From assembly GCF_030123245.1 (NCBI RefSeq), contig NZ_CP126101.1:618501-682500 (forward strand): a stretch of DNA of 64,000 nucleotides, given 5' to 3'. This DNA comes from Lysinibacillus pakistanensis. GTDB lineage: Bacteria; Bacillota; Bacilli; Bacillales_A; Planococcaceae. The position numbers were made by a program, and so were the translations under genes. The notes beneath the pieces were generated by a model, which had not been told where the DNA came from, made no database searches, and was given only the letters and a program-made list of their open reading frames with translations. Below are positions 46,775 to 56,469 of the stretch, piece after piece (positions within the stretch are counted from its first letter, which is position 1; the number at the start of each line of letters is the position of its first letter).

Positions 46775-47768
46775 TCAGTTAAATTATGCGCAGGCTGTGG
46801 ATATCTTAAATGCAGGAGAGGTGGTAGCTTTTCCAACAGAAACGGTTTATGGCTTGGGTGCAGTTGCAACAAATGACGAGGCAGTTAAAAAAATATTTGA
46901 AGCAAAAGGTCGCCCATCAGATAATCCATTAATCGTCCACATCGGTACGAAAGAGGAAGTTGGGCTTTATATTAAACATATTCCGGAAGTAGCCAAAACA
47001 TGTATGGAGCTATTCTGGCCTGGTCCACTGACACTTGTTATGCAAGTAAAGCCAAATATTTTGGCAAGAAGTGTGACAGCTGGGCTTGATACAGTGGGCA
47101 TTCGTATGCCAGATCATCCAGTTGCACTCTCGTTACTTCAACAATTAAAAAAACCACTCGCTGCACCTAGCGCTAATCGTAGTGGAAAGCCAAGTCCTAC
47201 GGAAGCAATACATGTTCAGGATGATTTGGGTGGGTACATACCTTATATATTAGATGGTGGTTCTACAGGAATTGGACTAGAATCCACAGTGTTGGATGTT
47301 ACACATGAGCCACCAGTTATTTTACGTCCAGGTGGAATTACAAAGGAAATGCTAGAGCTTGAGATTGGACCTGTTATTCAGCCAACCAAAAATGAGCAAA
47401 ACTTAGTATCTACACCAAAAGCGCCTGGTATGAAATATACACACTATGCTCCAAATGCCCCTGTGTTATTAATAGACTGTGATGTGGAGAAAGTTAAGAA
47501 GGCTGTACAACAATTACAAGCACAAGGGCAAAAGGTTGCACTACTTGCTCCTGATAATTTTAGGGACATAAAGGCAGATTTTTATTTCTCAATTGGAGTG
47601 GCACATCGGAAAGAAGAGATGGGTGCTACATTATACCATGCATTAAGAGCATGCGATAAAACATTGGCTACCATTATATTAGCAACTACTACTTCATCTG
47701 AAGGAATGGGTGCCGCAATTATGAATCGATTAGAAAAGGCTGCTGGTGGGAAATGGTATACACCGTAA
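46734..47768 (+). CDS. tsaC: L-threonylcarbamoyladenylate synthase (Sua5/YwlC)
   Basis: A 344-residue enzyme making threonylcarbamoyl-AMP for t6A modification of tRNAs reading ANN codons. The N-terminal YrdC domain (about 1-205) has AFPTETVYGLGA, FEAKGRPSDNPLIVH and APSANRSGKPSPTEA. A proline-rich linker with APGMKYTHYAP leads to the Sua5 C-terminal domain (about 240-344). This two-domain form is the usual one in Bacillus. GAAGGAAGG precedes the ATG. The DnaA boxes around its start may influence its transcription. Confidence 0.95.
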   Translation: METVYKVVDSNVNNQLNYAQAVDILNAGEVVAFPTETVYGLGAVATNDEAVKKIFEAKGRPSDNPLIVHIGTKEEVGLYIKHIPEVAKTCMELFWPGPLTLVMQVKPNILARSVTAGLDTVGIRMPDHPVALSLLQQLKKPLAAPSANRSGKPSPTEAIHVQDDLGGYIPYILDGGSTGIGLESTVLDVTHEPPVILRPGGITKEMLELEIGPVIQPTKNEQNLVSTPKAPGMKYTHYAPNAPVLLIDCDVEKVKKAVQQLQAQGQKVALLAPDNFRDIKADFYFSIGVAHRKEEMGATLYHALRACDKTLATIILATTTSSEGMGAAIMNRLEKAAGGKWYTP

Positions 47769-47778
47769 AATTGAATGA

Positions 47779-47820
47779 ATAAGCATACTAGTTATTATTA
47801 CTGGCATGCTTATTTTTTTA
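47779..47820 (+). terminator. tsaC terminator
   Basis: AATAAGCATACTAGT pairs with ACTGGCATGCTTATT apart from one mismatch and one G-T pair, then seven T residues. Confidence 0.75.
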
Positions 47821-47937
47821 TGAAGAAGAATAGTAAAAAACGTATCTTTATACAAGGAAATGTCTATTGAATAATGATGATAATAATGTATTTTCGAGCA
47901 TAAAATGATAAAATATTAGTGAAGAAGGAGTGCTTTC

Positions 47938-48435
47938 TTGCAGGTCATACTTGCAGGTATCTTAACGTCTATTGATGTAATAGGTCTATATGTCTTAATT
48001 CCAAATGTCCGATACAAATTCTTTTTATCAGTGTGGACGGCTGCTTTGCATATGCTTTTCCCGTTACTAGGCTTTGAATTAGGAAGCTATTTAGCTCATT
48101 TCCTGTTAGAATGGGGACAATGGATTTCAAGTATTTTATTATTCGGGATTGGAATGCATTTACTCCTGTTCTCACAAAAGAATGAAAAAGTAACAATTTC
48201 ACCGGTACTTTTAGCTGTGACTGCAAGCCTAGATACCTTTTCAGTAAGTGTCTCTTTTGGTATGCTAAACTTAGAAGAAACAATATTTATTGTCAGTGCA
48301 GGTGCAAGTGCCCTTATTTGCTCTTATGGGTCTTTGGTCATTGCTAATAAAAGTCAGTTGTTATTAGGTAGTAAAATTCAAATGATTGCAGGTATTATTT
48401 TTATCATAATGAGTATTTTAGCTATTCAACAATAG
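47938..48435 (+). CDS. Divergent MntP-like membrane protein
   Basis: A 165-residue membrane protein with about six helices. The second half has ASLDTFSVSVSFGM, the conserved aspartate motif of MntP manganese exporters. The first half keeps only a lone aspartate (TSIDVIGLYVLI) where the family normally repeats the motif. The place between ywlC and ywlE matches mntP/ywlD of B. subtilis. A TTG start with AAGGAG 7 bases upstream is well supported. Function as a metal exporter is inferred and uncertain because of the divergence. Confidence 0.7.
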   Translation: MQVILAGILTSIDVIGLYVLIPNVRYKFFLSVWTAALHMLFPLLGFELGSYLAHFLLEWGQWISSILLFGIGMHLLLFSQKNEKVTISPVLLAVTASLDTFSVSVSFGMLNLEETIFIVSAGASALICSYGSLVIANKSQLLLGSKIQMIAGIIFIIMSILAIQQ

Positions 48436-48461
48436 AAGAAAGAGAATGGAAGGTGATAAGT

Positions 48462-48902
48462 GTGAAAATACTATTTGTTTGTACTGGGAATACTTGTCGC
48501 AGTCCAATGGCAGAGGCTATTTTAAAACATCAACAGCTGGCTAATGTTGAAGTTCAATCAGCGGGTATTTTTGCAATGCCTTATGCTGAAATGTCCGCAC
48601 ATGCGCAACAAGTAGTAAATGAAGCGAATATGAGACATCAACATTCAGCTACACAACTATCTATTACTGAAATAGAATGGGCAGATTTAATTTTAACAAT
48701 GACAACAGCTCATAAAGATACAATCATTGCTCAATACCCAAATACAGAACACAAGGTTTTTACTTTTAAAGAATATATAATTGAAGGTAGTGTGGAAAAT
48801 GTTGTAGATCCTTATGGTGGTAGTAAAGAAATATATGAAGCAACATTTGCAGAATTAAAAGAATTGGTAGAACGATTAGTAAAAAAACTTGAAAAGAATT
48901 GA
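48462..48902 (+). CDS. ywlE: Protein-arginine phosphatase YwlE
   Basis: A 146-residue low-molecular-weight phosphatase. The P-loop is CTGNTCRS with nucleophile Cys7 and Arg13; Thr11 is the residue known to favour phosphoarginine over phosphotyrosine in YwlE. The general-acid aspartate lies in VVDPYGG near residue 115. It reverses McsB-type arginine phosphorylation, which marks proteins for ClpCP. The GTG at 48462 has GGAAGGTGA upstream; an earlier GTG at 48453 lies within that site. Confidence 0.92.
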   Translation: MKILFVCTGNTCRSPMAEAILKHQQLANVEVQSAGIFAMPYAEMSAHAQQVVNEANMRHQHSATQLSITEIEWADLILTMTTAHKDTIIAQYPNTEHKVFTFKEYIIEGSVENVVDPYGGSKEIYEATFAELKELVERLVKKLEKN

Positions 48903-48910
48903 GGGTCGCT

Positions 48911-50194
48911 ATGAAAAAACAGTTTGGCTTACGACTTAAACTAGCATTATTTGTCGGTATTCTTGCACTAATCACCTACAGCATTAGCTTTATATTTATC
49001 GAATTTTTACAACCTACCTTCTTTCCAGAGATTAATCGTAAACTGTTTGAAATAGTTACCTATCTATTAGGTATAGTGTGGTCAGGCATTTTAGCTTGGG
49101 GATTCTGCGGAGTCTTAATCAAACCACTACAGCAGCTAGAATTATCAGCATCACGTGTTGCAGAAGGAAAGATAGGACAAGATGTAGATTTGCCGAAAAC
49201 AAATGATGAGATTCGTTCTGTTGCAGAGGCATTCCAGCAAATGGTATTAAACTTGCGACAAATGGTTGAAAGTATAGACCATAATTTCCAACAAACAAAT
49301 CAATCGATTATTCAATTATCGGATGAGGCAGCTATTGCTACGAAAAAAGCAGAGGGTATTGCTTCTACAGTCAAGCACATTTCTACGGGGGCAGAGGCCT
49401 CTGCTATAGCAGTACAAGATACAGCTGAAGCTATTGAAGATGTACGAGGGCTTGCCACAGAAGTAAATAGTAGAGCTGAAGCATCGGCAACGCAAACGAA
49501 AGAGATTTTACATAATCTCACGAACACGACAATGGCTATTGAAACATTAGTTAATAGTATTCAACAAATCGCTACTGGTAACAATGAAGCGTTAGAGAGC
49601 ATTCGTGCACTAGAGGATAATGCTGAACAAGTGGAGCGCATCATTAGTTTAGTAGGAGATATTGCTGCACAGACAAATTTACTAGCATTAAATGCTTCCA
49701 TTGAGGCAGCTCGTGCTGGGGAGCATGGTAAGGGCTTTGCTGTTGTTGCTGAAGAGGTTCGTGGTTTGGCTGATGAAAGCGCCAAAGCGGTACAAGGCAT
49801 TACAACCTTAATACAATCCATGCAACAAAACGTGGAGATTGTTGTTAGACAAATGAATCAACAAGTAGCTTTTGCCACGAAGGAAGCAGCCCGTGTGTCA
49901 GAAACAACAACGGCTGTGGAGGGAATGTCTTCAAGTGTACATGAAATGGCGACAGCGATTGTAGAAATATCTTCATTGATAGAGCAACAAATGCACAATA
50001 TTGAAACAACTGCTCGCCAATCTCAAGAAGTTGCTGCTATTGCACAAGAAACATCAGCTGGTGCCGAAGAGGTACGCGGGGCAGCAGAAGAACAAGCTTA
50101 TGCTATGGAACAGGTAGAGCAATTAGCACAGGGATTAAAGAAGCAATCGGAAGAGCTGCATAAAATGATTCAACAATTTGATAGACAAGCATAA
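48911..50194 (+). CDS. Methyl-accepting chemotaxis protein without an external sensor domain
   Basis: A 427-residue transducer. Two membrane helices (about 10-29 and 44-66) are joined by an outside loop of only about 15 residues, so no ligand-binding domain is present. A HAMP domain follows (about 66-120), then a long coiled-coil signalling domain with the hairpin tip [20 protein letters not shown] near 260. It probably senses membrane or cytoplasmic state, or works in mixed arrays. ATG 48911 has GAGGG upstream. It lies between ywlE and rpiB, where B. subtilis has no such gene. Confidence 0.88.
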   Translation: MKKQFGLRLKLALFVGILALITYSISFIFIEFLQPTFFPEINRKLFEIVTYLLGIVWSGILAWGFCGVLIKPLQQLELSASRVAEGKIGQDVDLPKTNDEIRSVAEAFQQMVLNLRQMVESIDHNFQQTNQSIIQLSDEAAIATKKAEGIASTVKHISTGAEASAIAVQDTAEAIEDVRGLATEVNSRAEASATQTKEILHNLTNTTMAIETLVNSIQQIATGNNEALESIRALEDNAEQVERIISLVGDIAAQTNLLALNASIEAARAGEHGKGFAVVAEEVRGLADESAKAVQGITTLIQSMQQNVEIVVRQMNQQVAFATKEAARVSETTTAVEGMSSSVHEMATAIVEISSLIEQQMHNIETTARQSQEVAAIAQETSAGAEEVRGAAEEQAYAMEQVEQLAQGLKKQSEELHKMIQQFDRQA

Positions 50195-50202
50195 GATTTT
50201 TG

Positions 50203-50247
50203 ACTGTAGTTCAACTCGGATGATTCGGGTTTGCTACAGTTTTTTTA
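50203..50247 (+). terminator. Terminator after the chemotaxis gene
   Basis: ACTGTAG (50203-50209) pairs with CTACAGT (50234-50240), with inner AACTCG/CGGGTT pairing, then seven T residues. Confidence 0.8.
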
Positions 50248-50252
50248 TTGAT

Positions 50253-50357
50253 GGATAGAACAGCAAAAGTAAAGGATAGATTCTTTAAAGTGACGGATAG
50301 AACCTCGAAAGCAATGGATAAATTACTAAAGTGGCGAAGAGAACATCAAACCGAGAG
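50253..50357. repeat. 21-bp periodic array, about 5 units
   Basis: GGATAGAA-like cores begin at 50253, 50274, 50295, 50316 and about 50337, 21 bp apart. The tail AAAGTGA resembles that of the array at 3936-4019. From 50358 to 50656 I see AT-rich DNA with no gene. Confidence 0.65.
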
Positions 50358-50656
50358 GCTTCACAATACCGTGTTCATATTTGATGTACTGATAAAGTAT
50401 GTCCACTGTGATTAAAAAGGTAAAAAAACTATAGAAGATAGAATATTACAACAAAGGACTGTTATCCGAATTTAGAAGAATAAAATTCTATTTATCTTTA
50501 AAAAATTAACTTTAAAAGTGAATGATTTTATAGTAGTTTACAACAAATGTTCGTCTTTCAGGAGAAATCAGCATAAAAATGCAAGAAAAATCATGTTATT
50601 CTTGAGATAGAAGTGGTACACTAGTGTTGACTATAAATTCGAAATGAGGGAACCCA

Positions 50657-51094
50657 GTGAGAATAGCAATTTCTTCTGATCACGGAGGCAATAACTTACG
50701 TCGTGAGATTATGCAGCTGTTAGATGAGCTAAATATTAGCTACGAAGATTTTGGTCCACAATCTGCGGATTCAGTAGACTATCCTGATTATGCAAAACCA
50801 GTTTCTGAAGGTGTTGCTAGCGGGGAATTTGATAAAGGTATTTTAATTTGTGGCACAGGTATTGGTATGTCCATTGCTGCAAATAAAGTGAAGGGAATCC
50901 GTTGTGCTTTAGTGCATGATGTATTTAGCGCAAAGGCAACTCGTTGTCATAATGACTCAAATGTTTTGTCTATGGGAGAACGCGTGATCGGACCTGGTCT
51001 TGCTCGTGAAATTGTCCAAACATGGCTTGGAACAGAATTTGAGGGTGGACGTCATACTCGTCGCATTGAAAAAATTACTGAACTTGAACAATAA
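50657..51094 (+). CDS. rpiB: Ribose-5-phosphate isomerase B
   Basis: A 145-residue RpiB-type isomerase interconverting ribose 5-phosphate and ribulose 5-phosphate. The N-terminal SSDHGG and the active-site Cys65 in CGTGIGMSIAAN are present, with CHNDSNVLSMGERVIG later. GTG start with GAGGGAA upstream. It corresponds to B. subtilis ywlF and, with tal, supports pentose phosphate flux. Confidence 0.94.
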   Translation: MRIAISSDHGGNNLRREIMQLLDELNISYEDFGPQSADSVDYPDYAKPVSEGVASGEFDKGILICGTGIGMSIAANKVKGIRCALVHDVFSAKATRCHNDSNVLSMGERVIGPGLAREIVQTWLGTEFEGGRHTRRIEKITELEQ

Positions 51095-51174
51095 TGAAAG
51101 CTAATTATTACACACATGGTTATTTCTTGTTCGTGTGTGGTTTCTAATTAGTTATATAAAGGAGCTGAGGCATA

Positions 51175-51717
51175 GTGGTTACACAACAAATACGGACACA
51201 TTTGACTCAGTTGCTCAGTGAATTTGAAGAGCAGGTAACCTTACGACCAAATACTATTTTTGTCGTAGGCTGCTCGACATCTGAGGTGATTGGTCAGAAA
51301 ATTGGCACAGCGGGTGCGCTTGAAATTGCTGAGGCGATATTCGAGCCTCTTCAAGCATTTGCAAAGAAACATCAGCTGTATCTTGCATTCCAAGGCTGTG
51401 AACATATAAATCGCGCTATTACAATGGAGGCAACAATTGCAGACCGTTTTGGCTATGAACCCGTATCTGTAGTTCCTGTTCGAACAGCAGGTGGCTCAAT
51501 GTCTGCTTATGCCTATACACAATTTGACAATCCAGTTGTTGTTGAAACAGTGAAGGCTAGCGCAGGAATTGATATAGGCCAAACATTAATTGGCATGCAT
51601 TTAAAGGCAGTAGCTGTCCCAGTTCGTACATCGGTTCGGATGGTAGGGGAAGCAGTTGTAACTATTGCTACAACACGTCCAAAGCTAATTGGTGGAGAAC
51701 GTGCAGTATATAAATAA
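51175..51717 (+). CDS. ywlG: TIGR01440/DUF436 family protein (YwlG)
   Basis: A 180-residue protein of the conserved YwlG family, of unknown function. The family-like stretches FVVGCSTSEVIGQKIGTAGA, FQGCEHINRA and PVRTAGGSMSAYAY are visible, with two cysteines that could be catalytic or metal ligands. It is found between rpiB and glyA in Bacillus, as here. GTG start with AAGGAGC upstream. Confidence 0.88.
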   Translation: MVTQQIRTHLTQLLSEFEEQVTLRPNTIFVVGCSTSEVIGQKIGTAGALEIAEAIFEPLQAFAKKHQLYLAFQGCEHINRAITMEATIADRFGYEPVSVVPVRTAGGSMSAYAYTQFDNPVVVETVKASAGIDIGQTLIGMHLKAVAVPVRTSVRMVGEAVVTIATTRPKLIGGERAVYK

Positions 51718-51778
51718 TATTACCTTTCTTTTAAAGGGGTAAATATAAATAATAATCATACTAGGAGGCTTTTCAAAC

Positions 51779-53020
51779 ATGGCATACGAAAAATTAGCAG
51801 TACAAGACAAAGCAGTTTTAGAGGGGATCCTTGCAGAAAAAAAACGTCAACAAGCAAATATTGAGTTAATCGCATCAGAGAACTTTGTTTCTGAAGCTGT
51901 AATGGAAGCACAGGGCTCTGTTCTAACAAATAAATATGCTGAGGGTTATCCAGGTAAACGTTATTATGGTGGCTGTGAACATGTAGACGTGGTAGAGGAT
52001 ATTGCACGTGACCGTGTAAAAGAAATCTTTGGTGCGGAATATGCAAACGTGCAACCGCATTCTGGTGCACAAGCTAACATGGCAGTTTACCACACAATTT
52101 TAGAGCCAGGTGATACAGTTCTTGGTATGAACCTTTCTCATGGCGGTCACTTAACACATGGATCGCCAGTAAACTTCTCAGGCATTCTCTATAATTTCGT
52201 AGAATATGGTGTAACAAAAGATACTCAAGTAATTGATTATGAAGATGTACGTCAAAAAGCGTTAGAACATAAACCAAAATTGATTGTTGCAGGTGCATCA
52301 GCTTACCCACGTGAAATCGATTTTTCTAAGTTCCGTGAAATCGCAAACGAGGTAGGAGCATACTTTATGGTTGATATGGCACATATCGCTGGCCTAGTAG
52401 CTGCTGGAGAACATCAATCACCAGTGCCATATGCTGATTTTGTGACATCTACAACACATAAAACATTACGTGGTCCGCGTGGTGGTTTAATCCTTGCTTC
52501 GAAAGAATGGGAGCAAAAGCTAAACAAATCTGTATTCCCAGGTATTCAAGGCGGTCCTTTAATGCACGTTATCGCTGCAAAAGCAGTAGCATTCGGCGAA
52601 GCGTTACAGCCAGAGTTTAAAGAATATGCAAAACAAATTAAAGCAAATGCCAAAGTATTAGGTGAAGTATTAGTGGCTGAGGGCGTTGAAATTGTATCTG
52701 GTGGTACAGATAACCATCTATTGCTTCTTAATGTGAAGTCTCTTGGCTTAACAGGTAAAGTAGCAGAGCATGCACTAGATGAAGTAGGGATTACAACAAA
52801 TAAAAATACAATCCCTTATGATACAGAATCTCCATTTGTTACTTCTGGTATCCGTATTGGTACACCTGCAGTTACATCACGTGGTTTCAAAGAGGAAGAT
52901 ATGAAAGAAGTCGGTGCAATTATTGCAGCAGTTCTAAAAAATCCAGAGGATGAAGCTGTGAAAGCAGAGGCAAAAGCTCGCGTTAAAGCTCTAACAGACA
53001 AACATCCTTTATACGCATAA
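51779..53020 (+). CDS. glyA: Serine hydroxymethyltransferase
   Basis: A 413-residue PLP enzyme interconverting serine and glycine with transfer of a one-carbon unit to tetrahydrofolate. The PLP lysine is Lys228 in [26 protein letters not shown] and [12 protein letters not shown] mark the N-terminal part. AGGAGG lies 10 bases upstream. Length and order match Bacillus glyA. Confidence 0.98.
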   Translation: MAYEKLAVQDKAVLEGILAEKKRQQANIELIASENFVSEAVMEAQGSVLTNKYAEGYPGKRYYGGCEHVDVVEDIARDRVKEIFGAEYANVQPHSGAQANMAVYHTILEPGDTVLGMNLSHGGHLTHGSPVNFSGILYNFVEYGVTKDTQVIDYEDVRQKALEHKPKLIVAGASAYPREIDFSKFREIANEVGAYFMVDMAHIAGLVAAGEHQSPVPYADFVTSTTHKTLRGPRGGLILASKEWEQKLNKSVFPGIQGGPLMHVIAAKAVAFGEALQPEFKEYAKQIKANAKVLGEVLVAEGVEIVSGGTDNHLLLLNVKSLGLTGKVAEHALDEVGITTNKNTIPYDTESPFVTSGIRIGTPAVTSRGFKEEDMKEVGAIIAAVLKNPEDEAVKAEAKARVKALTDKHPLYA

Positions 53021-53029
53021 TTATTAATC

Positions 53030-53083
53030 GGGGTTGTGTTTAAAGTGCGATAGGTCACTTTAAACATAGCCCCTTTTGTTTTG
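53030..53083 (+). terminator. glyA terminator
   Basis: GTTTAAAGTG pairs with CACTTTAAAC, flanked by GGGG/CCCC, and is followed by TTTTGTTTT. Confidence 0.88.
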
Positions 53084-53307
53084 TAAAATAAGACTAAAAC
53101 TGTAAGAAGTATCTTTTTTTCTAACATAAAAATAAAATCCTCTTATTTTTGAATTAATTTACATAAACTGATTAGAAAAAGATATAGTATAGTGGGTCGA
53201 GGACAGATACTGTCCTACTAAAGAAGATTTTTTTATAAAAGTGACAATTTATTGAATTTTTATGTACAATGTAAGAAAGAAGAAGTGATAGAGACGGGAG
53301 GGGTTGG

Positions 53308-55467
53308 ATGATTACTAAATCGATGGACATACAAAATGAAATGTTATTAAACACAATTCGTAAATTAGGGGATAATTCAAAAGAAAGCTACGTTATTTTT
53401 GACGTAAAAAATAATCATAAAATATTGGAATGTAATGATTCTTTTTGTGCGCTAACGAATACTACACATACACAAATTCTAGAAAATGATTATTTTTCAT
53501 TGCTATTAAATGAGGAGCAGAAGGCGACTATTGAAATGATTAAGCAGAAAATACATAGTGGGGTCATGGTACAAGCAAAATTACATCATAAATGCTTGGA
53601 CAAACCCCCTTTTTGGGCTGAAATACAAGCGCTGCCATTTCAAAATAGTAAAAATGAAACATTATATGTACTATTACTTGTAAAGGATGTCACTTATTAC
53701 CACGCCGAAGATTTTTTATTGCGCCTTGAAAAAGCTATGTATGAAGCAATCGAAAAGGACAATCCATTTGATAAAAAGATGAGCATTATTTGTAGTGGCT
53801 TAGATGAATTTTTTATGCCGAACATTGTAAGTATGGTGCTAGTTAAAGCAGAGTCAAATCAATTTCAAGTTTTTACAGGGAAGAGTAAAGTAAAAGGGAT
53901 GTCTGAACGCTGTGAAAGCAAAAATTTTTATGACCAAGTTATACAAGAGAGAAAATCTATTTTTATCACAAATTTGGATGATATTGATATTCCATTAGAA
54001 CATAAAAACTTTGCCAATGCCTCTAAAAAGACAGCTGGATGGTTTGTACCGATACGAAATCAGCAACAGCAATCAATAGGGTTGTTTGCAATATTTTTAA
54101 AGCCTTATCCTAATGACAAAGAGTTTTTTGAAAACATGTTTAGTAAAATTGGTTCATTGGTGGCGCTAGCATATTCTTATGCAAAAACACAAAAAATGAT
54201 ATGGGATTTGGCCTATATGGATATTACCACTGGGCTACCTAATCGACACAGCTTCTTAAATAAGGTAGAGAAAGATAAAGAGCGGGGTCAATGTGGTTAT
54301 ATTAAAATCTTAAAACCTAGTGAATTTCATCAAATAGTTGAGCTATATGGTCGAGAAGCAGGAGACGAGCTTTTAAGACAAATTGCAAAACGACTAAATG
54401 AAGAGAAAGATGAGTATAATGAATATATTGCTAGATTCACAAGCTCTAGTTTGATTCTTTCAAGTGTGACATCCCATGTTACTTTTCAAAATTACGAGAA
54501 ACGAATTAAAGAAATTATTCGTCAGCCTTTTATCATTGGTGGAAAACAAATTTATATTACATTGAAAACAGGGATTGCGTTTTATAATGATGATATAAAA
54601 ATTGCTGATGCAATTCGCTTTGCAGACAATGCCTTATCCTTTGCGGCTAATAAACCAGGTACCCATATGGAAATTTTCACCCAGGAAAGAAATGATGTCC
54701 TTGAACAGCAAATGACGGTGTTGAATCATTTGTCACAGGCATTAAAAAACAAGGAGATTTCTGTTAACTTACAGCCAAAGGTTGATTTACGTACCGGGGA
54801 AATCCAAAGTATTGAAGCGCTTGCCCGCTGGATTTCTCCAAAGCTTGGTTTTGTGTCACCAGCAGTTTTTATTCCTGTTGCAGAAAGTGCGGGGAAAGTG
54901 CGAGAAATTGATGTTCAAATATTAGAGATTGTTCTTTCATGGTTAGCCGAACGCAAGAAAATGGGTAAAAATTTAGTAAGGGTTGCAGTAAATATTTCAC
55001 CAGATCATTTTTATTATGTTCACTTTGTTCAAGATATTGTAAATTTAGTTCGGAAATTTGATATTGATCCAGAATATATCATATTAGAGGTCACTGAAAA
55101 TATTGGCTTGGTCGATTTTCAATCAGCCTTCACCATCATTCAGGAATTGAAGAGCTACGGGTTTAAAACATCAGTAGATGATTTTGGAACAGGTTTTTCA
55201 TCACTAAGCTATTTACAAAGGCTACCGTTTACAGAATTAAAAATTGATCGAAGTTTTATCAATGCTATTAATGATGCTGCTACGCTTGCAATTGTCCGTT
55301 CTATTATACAATTAGCATTAAATCTAGGAATGACTTCAGTGGCTGAAGGTATTGAAAACGAGGAGCAGGTTGAAATATTACGTGCACTTGGTTGTACTGT
55401 CGGACAAGGCTATTTTTATTACAAACCTATGCCCATTGAGCAATTAGATAAAATACTAGATGAATAA
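53308..55467 (+). CDS. PAS-GAF-degenerate GGDEF-EAL protein, probable c-di-GMP phosphodiesterase
   Basis: A 719-residue cytoplasmic signalling protein. Residues about 20-130 look like a PAS domain, about 140-290 a GAF domain, about 300-450 a GGDEF domain, and about 465-715 an EAL domain. The diguanylate cyclase signature is lost: the expected GGDEF site reads FTSSSLIL. EAL catalytic residues are kept: Glu503 in IEALARW, the N in VNISPDHF, the E in ILEVTENI, Asp624-Asp625 in VDDFGTGFSS and the K in LKIDRSF. It probably hydrolyses c-di-GMP, with the GGDEF part as a regulatory site. It interrupts the Bacillus glyA-upp order. GGGAGGGG precedes the ATG. Confidence 0.88.
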   Translation: MITKSMDIQNEMLLNTIRKLGDNSKESYVIFDVKNNHKILECNDSFCALTNTTHTQILENDYFSLLLNEEQKATIEMIKQKIHSGVMVQAKLHHKCLDKPPFWAEIQALPFQNSKNETLYVLLLVKDVTYYHAEDFLLRLEKAMYEAIEKDNPFDKKMSIICSGLDEFFMPNIVSMVLVKAESNQFQVFTGKSKVKGMSERCESKNFYDQVIQERKSIFITNLDDIDIPLEHKNFANASKKTAGWFVPIRNQQQQSIGLFAIFLKPYPNDKEFFENMFSKIGSLVALAYSYAKTQKMIWDLAYMDITTGLPNRHSFLNKVEKDKERGQCGYIKILKPSEFHQIVELYGREAGDELLRQIAKRLNEEKDEYNEYIARFTSSSLILSSVTSHVTFQNYEKRIKEIIRQPFIIGGKQIYITLKTGIAFYNDDIKIADAIRFADNALSFAANKPGTHMEIFTQERNDVLEQQMTVLNHLSQALKNKEISVNLQPKVDLRTGEIQSIEALARWISPKLGFVSPAVFIPVAESAGKVREIDVQILEIVLSWLAERKKMGKNLVRVAVNISPDHFYYVHFVQDIVNLVRKFDIDPEYIILEVTENIGLVDFQSAFTIIQELKSYGFKTSVDDFGTGFSSLSYLQRLPFTELKIDRSFINAINDAATLAIVRSIIQLALNLGMTSVAEGIENEEQVEILRALGCTVGQGYFYYKPMPIEQLDKILDE

Positions 55468-55495
55468 TCGCTCTTATATGTAGGTAACATTCTAG

Positions 55496-55549
55496 AAAAG
55501 GAGTTGTCCCAAATTTAATTTTGAGACGACTCCTTTTTTCTGTTATACT
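55496..55549 (+). promoter_or_regulatory. Terminator with the upp promoter embedded in it
   Basis: AAAGGAGTTGTC and GACGACTCCTTT form a terminator stem with a T run ending at 55539. TTGAGA (55521-55526) in its loop and 3' arm, and TATACT (55544-55549), are 17 bp apart and form a good sigma-A promoter for upp. Confidence 0.75.
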
Positions 55550-55593
55550 AGGTGAGATAAAAATGAAATCCGAACGGTTAGGAGAGAATCTCT

Positions 55594-56223
55594 TTGAGCA
55601 AAGTATATGTATTTGATCATCCACTAATCCAACACAAGTTAACTTATATTCGTGATAAGAATACGGGAACAAAAGAATTTCGTGAGCTAGTTGATGAGGT
55701 CGCTACACTTATGGCATTTGAAATTACACGTGATATGCCAGTGGAAGAAATCGAAATTGAAACACCTGTCACTATAGCGAAAACAAAAGTTCTATCTGGA
55801 AAAAAACTTGCAATTGTCCCGATTTTACGTGCAGGAATTGGTATGGTAGATGGTGTATTAAAGCTAATTCCAGCGGCAAAAGTAGGTCATATTGGTCTTT
55901 ATCGTGACCCAGAAACATTAAAGCCAGTTGAATATTACGCAAAGCTTCCAGCAGATGTAGAAGAACGTGATTTCATCATCGTAGACCCGATGCTTGCAAC
56001 TGGTGGCTCAGCAGTGGAGGCTATACACTCATTGAAAAAACGTGGAGCGAAAAATATTAAATTTATGTGTTTAATCGCTGCTCCAGAGGGAGTAAAAGCA
56101 ATTCAAGAAGAACATTCAGATGTGGATATTTATATTGCTGCTCTTGACGAAAAATTAGATGACCATGGCTATATTGTGCCAGGTCTAGGAGATGCAGGAG
56201 ATCGCCTATTCGGTACGAAATAA
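55594..56223 (+). CDS. upp: Uracil phosphoribosyltransferase
   Basis: A 209-residue salvage enzyme making UMP from uracil and PRPP. The PRPP loop is [17 protein letters not shown] near 130 and the uracil-binding segment is [16 protein letters not shown] at the C-terminus. The TTG start has AGGAGAG 8 bases upstream. It precedes mnaA and the atp operon as in B. subtilis. Confidence 0.97.
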   Translation: MSKVYVFDHPLIQHKLTYIRDKNTGTKEFRELVDEVATLMAFEITRDMPVEEIEIETPVTIAKTKVLSGKKLAIVPILRAGIGMVDGVLKLIPAAKVGHIGLYRDPETLKPVEYYAKLPADVEERDFIIVDPMLATGGSAVEAIHSLKKRGAKNIKFMCLIAAPEGVKAIQEEHSDVDIYIAALDEKLDDHGYIVPGLGDAGDRLFGTK

Positions 56224-56270
56224 GGTAGATCTCTAGTATATGACTTTTTTTAGGCAACTTATAAAACTTC

Positions 56271-56300
56271 AAAGCGTCCTTCAATATTGAAGGACGTTTC
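56271..56300 (+). terminator. upp terminator
   Basis: CGTCCTTCAAT and ATTGAAGGACG (56275-56296) form a perfect inverted repeat followed by TTTC. Confidence 0.7.
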
Positions 56301-56307
56301 ATCGTAT

Positions 56308-56420
56308 GTTTAGGTGACTCCCACTTGAAGTTCCGCTATTTCAGGAGGTGTTTGGACACCCACGGAAAAGTAACCAAATCCACTCCATCATTTGCTGAAT
56401 GAAGACAAATGCATTTCAAC
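56308..56420 (-). repeat. Dispersed repeat, copy E, degenerate
   Basis: AGGTGTTTGGACACCCAC (56346-56363) and GAAAAGTAACCAA match the minus-strand reading of copy B around 25000-25035. GACTCCCACTT and GCTGAATGAAGA are displaced pieces of the ends. It lies between upp and mnaA. Confidence 0.55.
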
Positions 56421-56469
56421 GGGGAAAAACACTTTTCATACAATAAAATAAAGGACGGTGCAAATCGTT

